Assembly: GCA_023413895.1 (NCBI GenBank)
Contig: JAEZOU010000087.1
Coordinates: 1 to 19,429 of the forward strand
Direction of reading: 5' to 3'
From: Bacteroidota bacterium
GTDB taxonomy: Bacteria; Bacteroidota; Bacteroidia; Bacteroidales; WCHB1-69
Length of the DNA stretch: 19,429 nucleotides
Both the position numbers and the translations under genes were made by a program. Under the pieces are notes generated by a model. The model saw only the letters and a program-made list of their open reading frames with translations, was not told the origin of the DNA and ran no database searches. Positions 14,192 through 19,429 of this stretch are shown piece after piece; the first letter of the stretch is position 1; each line of letters opens with the position of its first letter.

Positions 14192-15613
14192 TTAAAATCT
14201 AAAATAAATAAAAGGGTTAAAACTACCGGAAAGGATAGCACCACCGCAAAGTAGGTACAACAAAATAGCGATTATGAAAAAAAACACAATTCTTACTATA
14301 GGTGCTTTTTCATCAAAGACACGTTGCGGAAGGGCTTCTAACTTGGAGATCAATCCCATAAAAGAGAAGATAAAAGCAAGAATAAAGATGAATAAGAAAC
14401 GGCTATCAAACACAAATCCATCAGGTCTAAATTCGCAGATAAATAACTTACGAAAATAGAGGAATGCATATTGTAACGAGTCAGCACGGAAGATTACCCA
14501 CCCCATAACAACGATAAAGAAAGTAACAATAGCAGCGGGAATTCTCCCTATCCGATTTAGGAATTTCAATAGGAATAGCTTATCTGCAACAATAAAGAAT
14601 CCGTGAAAGATTCCCCAAGCTACAAAAGTCCATGCATCACCATGCCACAATCCAGAGATGAGAAATACTAACCATAAATTAATATAGGTACGTTTTCTTG
14701 AGATGCGATTTCCACCAAGTGGAATATACAGATAATCCATCATCCATTTACCCAAAGTAATGTGCCAACGCTTCCAGAACTCCGAAATACTCCGAGAAAT
14801 ATATGGAAAATTAAAGTTTTCAGGAAAGTTAAATCCCATCATTCGCCCCAAACCTAATGCCATATCTGAATAACCCGAGAAGTCAAAGTAGATTTGGAAA
14901 GTATAAGCTAAAATACCAATCCAAGCCGTTCCAGTTGAGAAATCATTGGGAGAAATAGAAAAAATAGAATCTACTTGTTCACCCAAAACATTCGCTATAA
15001 GTACCTTTTTTGAAAGACCGACTACAAATCTAATAAATCCGATTACCCTTGCATCGAACACATTCTCTTCATTCCTATGAAGCAGCTGATGTTCAATCTC
15101 CTTAAATCGCACAATCGGACCTGCTATCAATTGGGGAAACATCAAGATATAAACAGCATAATCTTGGATCCTCCGTAAAGGTTGACAACACTTTCGATAG
15201 AGATCTATAGTATATGAGATTTTTTGGAATGTGAAGAAAGAGATTCCGATAGGTAACGCAACCCTCTTCCAATCAGACAATTCCACCCCCAACCAGGAGA
15301 ACAATGTTGTACAACTATCGACAAAAAAATTGGCATATTTAAAATACCCTAACAAACTGATATTCAGAATTAAAGACAACAACAACCAGCTACGTCTTTT
15401 ATCATCAGGAGCCATAGCCATCTGACGAGTGATCATAAAATCAGCAACTATAGATACCATAAAGAAAACAACAAATTCTGGCGCCCCCCAAGTGTAAAAC
15501 AATACACTGAATATCAACAAAATAGCATTTTTAAATCTTTGAGGAAACAAATAATAAAAAAGGAAAAATATAGGTAAGAAGAGAAAAAGAAAAAGTGGAG
15601 CTGAAAATACCAT
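14192..15613 (-). CDS. MBOAT-family membrane O-acyltransferase (AlgI/PatA-like)
   Basis: A 473-residue polytopic inner-membrane protein; family members pass acyl groups from the cytoplasm across the membrane for O-acylation of cell-envelope glycans. Seen: about ten hydrophobic spans, the conserved block LPIGISFFTFQKISYTID (120-137), FPQLIAGPIVRF (159-170) and YFDFSGYSDMALGLGRMMGF (242-261). RWHITLGKWMMDYLYIPLGG (282-301) and SGLWHGDAW (320-328) follow, the latter with the invariant His324. Length fits AlgI-like proteins (about 470-520). It is the first gene of a minus-strand operon with the SGNH partner (2-base gap) and the split nucleotidase. A -7 element lies about 44 bases upstream. Acetyl is the usual group; acceptor unknown. 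Confidence 0.93.
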   Translation of the reverse strand: MVFSAPLFLFLFLPIFFLFYYLFPQRFKNAILLIFSVLFYTWGAPEFVVFFMVSIVADFMITRQMAMAPDDKRRSWLLLSLILNISLLGYFKYANFFVDSCTTLFSWLGVELSDWKRVALPIGISFFTFQKISYTIDLYRKCCQPLRRIQDYAVYILMFPQLIAGPIVRFKEIEHQLLHRNEENVFDARVIGFIRFVVGLSKKVLIANVLGEQVDSIFSISPNDFSTGTAWIGILAYTFQIYFDFSGYSDMALGLGRMMGFNFPENFNFPYISRSISEFWKRWHITLGKWMMDYLYIPLGGNRISRKRTYINLWLVFLISGLWHGDAWTFVAWGIFHGFFIVADKLFLLKFLNRIGRIPAAIVTFFIVVMGWVIFRADSLQYAFLYFRKLFICEFRPDGFVFDSRFLFIFILAFIFSFMGLISKLEALPQRVFDEKAPIVRIVFFFIIAILLYLLCGGAILSGSFNPFIYFRF

Positions 15614-15656
15614 ATCCTATAATTCCTTAATTTAAAATGTTTATTCTTAGAAAGTG

Positions 15657-15664
15657 CAAAGGTA
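15657..15664 (-). promoter_or_regulatory. -7 element (TACCTTTG, minus strand) for the MBOAT operon
   Basis: Read on the minus strand, TACCTTTGC matches TAnnTTTG plus C. It sits 43 bases upstream of the MBOAT ATG at 15613, leaving a leader of about 35 bases. No good TTTG -33 box is apparent at the expected distance. Confidence 0.55.
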
Positions 15665-15882
15665 CATATTTTCAACAGAAAAATCTACCTTATATAAAAT
15701 TATTCTGAAGAAAATCGAAACTGCTAAAAAGTTGCTTTTTTGTACATTTTCAAAAGAAAATTAAATCTTTTGACTTAGAATAGTCAAAATTTGCAAATCC
15801 AAATAAGTTACATTATCAAAAAATAATCAATCCGAATCAATTAGATTTCCACTTTTACGATGATGTATGTAACTTTTTTTTG

Positions 15883-15890
15883 TATTTTTG
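15883..15890 (+). promoter_or_regulatory. -7 element (TATTTTTG) for the arginine decarboxylase gene
   Basis: TATTTTTG followed by C matches TAnnTTTG. Transcription would begin near 15897, about 25 bases before ATG 15922. An in-frame ATG at 15880 would therefore precede the transcript start, which supports 15922 as the true start. Confidence 0.6.
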
Positions 15891-15921
15891 CGTTTCAATA
15901 ATAACACAAAAATCACACACA

Positions 15922-17340
15922 ATGAGAACGAAGTATATTGACTTAATTTCGCAGACATACGAATTTCCACAAGAGGAATTTCATGTTGAAGAGGGTGAAC
16001 TTTTTTTCCACGACATTCCATTAATGGACATCATCAAGCAGTATGGAACTCCACTAAAGATTACCTATCTACCTAAAATATCTCAAAACATTCAACGTGC
16101 ACGGCGTTGGTTTAATGTAGCCTTTGCTAAAGCAGATTACCAAGGTGATTATCACTATTGCTACTGCACTAAAAGTTCACACTTTGAGTTTGTCTTAACG
16201 GAAGTATTAAAAAATGATGTGCATATTGAAACCTCATCTGCTTTCGATTTAAATCTTATTGAAACGCTATATGAGAACGGCCAATTCCAAAAGGACAATT
16301 ATATTATCTGTAATGGATTTAAACGTCCACAATATATTGACAATATTGCAGCAGCTCGTGATTCGGGATATGAAAATATTATTCCCGTATTAGACAACAA
16401 AGCTGAATTTGACCAATTAAATAAAAAAGTACAATCAAAATGCAAATTAGGCATTAGAATTGCAGCTGAAGAGGAACCTCGTTTTGACTTTTACACCTCA
16501 CGTTTGGGCATTCGTTACAATGATATCATTCCATTTTACGAAGAAAAGATCAAGCAAAACCCCAAATTTGAGTTAAAGATGTTACACTTTTTCATCAATA
16601 CTGGGATTAACGATACTTCATACTATTGGAATGAACTATCGCGCTGCGTAAACCTATACTGTGACTTAAAAAAGATTTGTCCTGAGTTAGATTCGCTTAA
16701 TATAGGTGGTGGACTTCCTATCAAAACCGCACTTTCATTCGACTACGATTATGAATATATGATAGAAGAGATTGTTTCTCAAATCAAGACTATCTGTACA
16801 AGGGAGAACGTTAAAGAGCCCCATATATTCACAGAATTTGGTTCTTACACAGTAGGCGAAGCAAGCGCAGTACTTTACTCTGTATTACAACAAAAACGCC
16901 AAAACGACAGAGAGTTGTGGAATATGATTGACAGCTCCTTTATGACTACATTACCTGATACATGGGCAATGAACCAACAATTTATCATCTTGGCAGTTAA
17001 CAACTGGGACAGAGAATATGAACGTGTTTTCTTAGGTGGACTCACCTGCGATAGTCACGACTACTATAACTCCGAAGCCAATTTAAATGCAGTATTCCTA
17101 CCTAAAATTGCATGTGATGCGCCTTGCGAAGAGGGTCAAGAAGACGATGTACAATACATTGGTCTTTTCAATACGGGAGCATATCAAGAAGCCGTTGGTG
17201 GTTATGGTGGCGTACAACACTGTCTAACACCAGCCCCCAAGCATATCATCATCACCAAAGATGAAGATGGAGAACTTGTCACAAAACTCTTTGCTAAGGA
17301 ACAGAGTTACAAATCGATGCTAAAAATTTTAGGTTACTAA
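15922..17340 (+). CDS. speA: PLP-dependent decarboxylase, fold type III; arginine decarboxylase family (Bacteroidota short form)
   Basis: A 472-residue alanine-racemase-fold decarboxylase, probably making agmatine from arginine for polyamine synthesis in the cytoplasm. Seen: the PLP Schiff-base lysine Lys84 in YCTKSSHF, IETSSAFDL (102-110), the HFFINTG block (222-228) and the phosphate-binding NIGGGLP (260-266). TEFGSY (304-309, with Glu305) and the second-site TCDSHD, with Cys376 and Asp377 as expected from the partner subunit, complete the site, followed by GAYQEAVGGYGG (419-430). It is much shorter than E. coli SpeA (about 650) but fits the roughly 465-residue enzymes annotated as arginine decarboxylase in Flavobacteriia. 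No agmatinase or agmatine deiminase gene is adjacent. Substrate is inferred; ornithine/lysine or carboxynorspermidine use cannot be excluded. A terminator follows 44 bases after the stop. Confidence 0.85.
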   Translation: MRTKYIDLISQTYEFPQEEFHVEEGELFFHDIPLMDIIKQYGTPLKITYLPKISQNIQRARRWFNVAFAKADYQGDYHYCYCTKSSHFEFVLTEVLKNDVHIETSSAFDLNLIETLYENGQFQKDNYIICNGFKRPQYIDNIAAARDSGYENIIPVLDNKAEFDQLNKKVQSKCKLGIRIAAEEEPRFDFYTSRLGIRYNDIIPFYEEKIKQNPKFELKMLHFFINTGINDTSYYWNELSRCVNLYCDLKKICPELDSLNIGGGLPIKTALSFDYDYEYMIEEIVSQIKTICTRENVKEPHIFTEFGSYTVGEASAVLYSVLQQKRQNDRELWNMIDSSFMTTLPDTWAMNQQFIILAVNNWDREYERVFLGGLTCDSHDYYNSEANLNAVFLPKIACDAPCEEGQEDDVQYIGLFNTGAYQEAVGGYGGVQHCLTPAPKHIIITKDEDGELVTKLFAKEQSYKSMLKILGY

Positions 17341-17384
17341 CCACGAAAGCAATTCAATCCGATACACATTCAAAATAAATAATT

Positions 17385-17421
17385 AGACTGAATCATATCG
17401 TTCGATTCAGTCTTTCTTTTT
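17385..17421 (+). terminator. Intrinsic terminator of the arginine decarboxylase gene
   Basis: The 10-bp perfect stem AGACTGAATC (17385-17394) / GATTCAGTCT (17404-17413) has a 9-base loop and the T-rich tail TTCTTTTT through 17421. It lies 44 bases after the decarboxylase stop. Confidence 0.85.
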
Positions 17422-17503
17422 CCACCTCACACTTAATAACGAAAACAAAAATATATATCTAAGAATGATAACAACAAAGGTAATAGATGTAAAAATTCTA
17501 ACG

Positions 17504-17538
17504 AAAAAAGGGATAAATCTATTAAATTTATCCCTTTT
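17504..17538 (-). terminator. Intrinsic terminator of tRNA-Glu (minus strand)
   Basis: A 13-bp perfect stem, AAAAGGGATAAAT at 17506-17518 and ATTTATCCCTTTT at 17526-17538, has a 7-base loop. Read on the minus strand it begins two bases after the mature tRNA 3' end and ends in a run of six T (17504-17509). It may also stop plus-strand read-through coming from the decarboxylase gene. Confidence 0.88.
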
Positions 17539-17540
17539 CG

Positions 17541-17614
17541 TACCGCATGCGGGATTCGAACCCGCGATCCTCAGACTGAGAATCTGATGTCCTGGACCAC
17601 TAGACGAATGCGGC
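17541..17614 (-). tRNA. tRNA-Glu, anticodon CUC
   Basis: On the minus strand a full cloverleaf can be drawn. The acceptor stem is GCCGCAT/ATGCGGT, the D-arm GTCT...GGAC and the anticodon stem TCAGA/TCTGA with loop TTCTCAG (anticodon CTC). The T-arm is GCGGG-TTCGAAT-CCCGC, and the discriminator is A. It reads GAG codons. The first acceptor pair is a G·U wobble. CCA is not encoded, because the next bases are CGA, so the tail must be added. Its own -7 element and terminator flank it, so it appears to be a single-tRNA transcript. Confidence 0.97.
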
Positions 17615-17629
17615 ATCATTTTCGAGTTG

Positions 17630-17637
17630 CAAAAGTA
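17630..17637 (-). promoter_or_regulatory. -7 element (TACTTTTG, minus strand) for tRNA-Glu
   Basis: Minus-strand TACTTTTGC matches TAnnTTTG plus C, 15 bases upstream of the mature tRNA 5' end. This leaves a short 5' leader for RNase P to remove. No clear -33 box is seen. Confidence 0.6.
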
Positions 17638-17716
17638 AAAATATTTTCATTACGATTGCTAAAATTCTTTATTTTTTATAACAAACTAAAAATCACATAA
17701 TTACACTACAATACAA

Positions 17717-18355
17717 TTAAATTCCCAACTCTTCACCCACCAAAATAACTTTAATTCTGTTAGCTGGGCGGGAGATTCTTGTATTTACGATATGCGCACA
17801 AATGCAAGGTTCTGTGAAGCAATTATGGCAGGTTCCATCAGCATAGCAAGGTGTGAGATAATCATTAAAACGTTGGACGTTGGCAGGTGCAACAATATTT
17901 TGAGCACGATGAATGGCATCTTCTACACTTTTTACCACTTTGTTCATTCCAGCAATAACAATCACGCTTTTCGGACCGAAAATCAAGGCGGCTACACGAT
18001 TTCCTGTTCCATCAATGTTTACTAATTGTCCATCTTCGCTAATAGCATTACTACTCATTAGAAATGTGTCGCAAGTGAGCGCACGATGCATAATCTCCGC
18101 TTTCTCTTCAGGGGTAGTTACACTATCGCGATCCAAGCAGGAATAATGCGCACGCACAGCTTCTATAACTCCACACTCTTTCAGAGAGATAGAACCACCC
18201 CAACCCACAACATGGTCAGAAGGAATCAACTCCAAAAGTTTTTTTACTGCTTCCTCTTTAGTGTCGGCATAATACGCATCAAAATGGTGATTTTTTAATG
18301 CTTTTACAATTCTGGGAGCCGCTTTTCTGTATCGTGTTTTGATATATTCGTTCAT
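17717..18355 (-). CDS. LUD-domain protein (lactate utilization/LutC-like, DUF162)
   Basis: A 212-residue soluble protein. Seen: the LUD signature VVGWGGSISLKECGVIEA (49-66), DTFLMSSNAISEDGQLVNIDGTGNR (96-120), VIVIAGMNKVV (131-141), and a cysteine cluster near the C-terminus (Cys170, 176, 179, 184, 186) in PCYADGTCHNC...PCIC. LutC/YkgG family members take part in L-lactate oxidation together with LutA and LutB, but those partners are absent here. Stand-alone LUD proteins with this Cys-rich tail are common in anaerobes, with no settled function. The Cys cluster could bind a metal or Fe-S centre (inference). It lies 11 bases downstream of the TerC-family gene and is probably co-transcribed with it. 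Confidence 0.87.
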   Translation of the reverse strand: MNEYIKTRYRKAAPRIVKALKNHHFDAYYADTKEEAVKKLLELIPSDHVVGWGGSISLKECGVIEAVRAHYSCLDRDSVTTPEEKAEIMHRALTCDTFLMSSNAISEDGQLVNIDGTGNRVAALIFGPKSVIVIAGMNKVVKSVEDAIHRAQNIVAPANVQRFNDYLTPCYADGTCHNCFTEPCICAHIVNTRISRPANRIKVILVGEELGI

Positions 18356-18366
18356 CGTTGTTAGTT

Positions 18367-19425
18367 TTATTTTGAAATTTCATTACTCTTGTCAGGAATT
18401 ATAACAGAGGCCAAAATACTAATCGCTAATATTCCAACAATTACCGATAATGAAACCGCTGTACTAATATGCCAATTCCAAAGATAGTGCCCAATCATCT
18501 TCACACCAATGAAAGCAAGAAGTGCCGAGAGTCCAATTTTTAGGTAACGGAATTTATCCATAATACTTTCAATCATAAAGAAAAGAGAACGAAGTCCTAA
18601 AATTGCAAAAATATTTGAGTAGTAAACAATTGAAGGGTCTTGTGTGATGGAAAAGATAGCAGGAATGGAGTCGAAAGCAAAGATAATATCGGAAAATTCA
18701 ATCACCAATAGTGAGATAAAAACGGGAGTCATCAACCAGCGTACACCTTTCTCTTTGTTGCGAATAAAGAAATCATGTCCATGCATTTCGTTGGTGGACA
18801 AGCCCAAACGAGTAAAAAACTTTACCATAGGGTGATTTTGGGCATCCATACTCTCTTTTTTATTACGTTTTAGGAACATATCGATTGCCGTGTAAAGGAT
18901 GATAAGTCCGAAGAGAAGAAGCATCCAATTGAATTTCTGAATTAGGGCAGAAGCAACAAAAATAAAGATAAAACGGAACACAATTGCACCTAAAATTCCA
19001 TAGAAAAGTATTCTATGATAATACTCTTTCTTGATGCTAAAAGCTGAGAAAATCATAATCATCACAAAGATATTATCGATAGAGAGTGATTTTTCAATCA
19101 GATAACCAGAAAGATACTCCATACCGATAGCGTGACGATAAACTTTAACCGCTTCGGCGAAAGTCATTCCATCAAAATTTAATCCGTGAGCGTGAATATC
19201 ATTAAAACGGATAAGATCTTCCATGGTTGTTATACCGTGCACCCATTCTGCCTTGAAGAAAAGGAAAACACCGAATAGAAGTGCTATCGAAATCCATACG
19301 ATAGTCCAAACACTAGCCTCTTTAAAACTGATTGCGTGGTCATTTTTATGAAAAACGCCGAGGTCTAGAAAGAGCATCAAACTCACAAAAAGAAGAAAAA
19401 TAATAAAAAATAATGTTCCTGACAT
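18367..19425 (-). CDS. TerC/Alx-family integral membrane protein
   Basis: A 352-residue polytopic inner-membrane protein of the TerC family, whose better-studied members (Alx, YkoY/YceF-type) are linked to Mn2+ export and metal loading of exported proteins. Seen: about nine hydrophobic spans and the conserved acidic residues in LFLDLGVF (Asp21), YLIEKSLSIDNIFV (Glu111, Asp117) and VIEFSDIIFAFDSIPA (Glu243, Asp246, Asp252). FAILGLRSLFFMIE (273-286) is also conserved. Between the second and third spans a polar stretch of about 35 residues (about 66-100, including FNDIHAHGLNFDG with two His) is longer than in E. coli Alx and could sense or bind metal. The start lies four bases from the window edge, so any upstream riboswitch (e.g. 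yybP-ykoY) would be out of view. It is followed 11 bases later by the LUD gene. Confidence 0.92.
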   Translation of the reverse strand: MSGTLFFIIFLLFVSLMLFLDLGVFHKNDHAISFKEASVWTIVWISIALLFGVFLFFKAEWVHGITTMEDLIRFNDIHAHGLNFDGMTFAEAVKVYRHAIGMEYLSGYLIEKSLSIDNIFVMIMIFSAFSIKKEYYHRILFYGILGAIVFRFIFIFVASALIQKFNWMLLLFGLIILYTAIDMFLKRNKKESMDAQNHPMVKFFTRLGLSTNEMHGHDFFIRNKEKGVRWLMTPVFISLLVIEFSDIIFAFDSIPAIFSITQDPSIVYYSNIFAILGLRSLFFMIESIMDKFRYLKIGLSALLAFIGVKMIGHYLWNWHISTAVSLSVIVGILAISILASVIIPDKSNEISK

Positions 19426-19429
19426 AATT

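Larger units (their letters stand above)
15614..15921. other. Divergent intergenic region with an 8-bp inverted repeat
   Basis: About 308 AT-rich bases without a gene lie between the divergent MBOAT operon and the arginine decarboxylase gene. They contain the -7 elements of both (15657-15664 minus, 15883-15890 plus). They also hold an inverted repeat TTTTGACT (15768-15775) / AGTCAAAA (15782-15789) with a 6-base spacer. The repeat could be an operator for either side, but it is central and roughly 100 bases from both promoters, so the role is unproven. The longer decarboxylase frame from ATG 15880 begins inside this region and is not translated in my reading. Confidence 0.5.

Noticed and set aside
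15880..15921. N-terminal extension of the arginine decarboxylase
   Set aside because: The ATG at 15880 precedes the -7 element (15883-15890), and the extra residues do not fit the family; ATG 15922 is preferred.
17407..17619. 70-codon minus-strand frame over the tRNA-Glu gene
   Set aside because: Its start lies in the tRNA itself and the body is the tRNA and its terminator, so it is not coding.
1..19429. CRISPR arrays, insertion sequences, prophage or defence islands
   Set aside because: I saw no regularly spaced direct repeats, transposase or integrase motifs, phage genes, or nuclease/helicase clusters typical of defence systems.

Overview
The window is AT-rich bacterial chromosome that reads as Bacteroidota, most likely Bacteroidales. 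Promoters resemble the Bacteroidota -7 element TAnnTTTG rather than TATAAT. Starts lack Shine-Dalgarno sequences, and several genes begin in A-rich leaders. One large exported protein ends in a type IX secretion (T9SS) type A sorting domain, and exported proteins carry short signal peptides ending in A-Q or G-Q. Most content is core chromosome. I see no transposase, integrase, phage gene, CRISPR array or other sign of a mobile element.

Left part (1-9311, all plus strand). The 3' portion of tyrS overlaps an NfeD-like membrane protein gene, followed by the flotillin gene floA. A GC-rich hairpin then separates these from an exported nitroreductase-like protein. Next come a TPR protein, a DedA membrane protein with an N-terminal signal-like segment, and aroE, packed with short gaps or overlaps. 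A six-helix voltage-gated K+ channel with an unusual C-terminal zinc ribbon follows. A probable promoter then drives pepD (M20C dipeptidase) and tlyA (rRNA 2'-O-methyltransferase).

Middle (9312-15613). A T9SS-exported Omp28-like protein has its own promoter and a very clear intrinsic terminator. Beyond it lies a roughly 300-base stretch without an intact gene, which holds what looks like the orphaned 3' end of a WYL-domain regulator. A minus-strand operon follows: MBOAT acyltransferase, AlgJ/AlgX-like SGNH partner, then a 5'-nucleotidase (UshA-like) split exactly between domains. The C-terminal domain gene comes before the N-terminal catalytic one, and each has its own signal peptide. This four-gene set is the most system-like part of the window: an envelope O-acylation pair coupled to a two-piece periplasmic phosphohydrolase.

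Right part (15614-19429). A divergent intergenic region with promoters on both strands leads to a fold-type III PLP decarboxylase (arginine decarboxylase family) on the plus strand. Facing terminators separate it from tRNA-Glu(CUC), which is on the minus strand with its own promoter and terminator. Upstream of the tRNA are a LUD-domain protein and a TerC/Alx-family membrane protein, both minus strand and probably one operon.

Most proteins are recognisable families. The novelty lies in architecture (split nucleotidase, zinc-ribbon channel, remnant regulator) rather than in an entirely unknown system.
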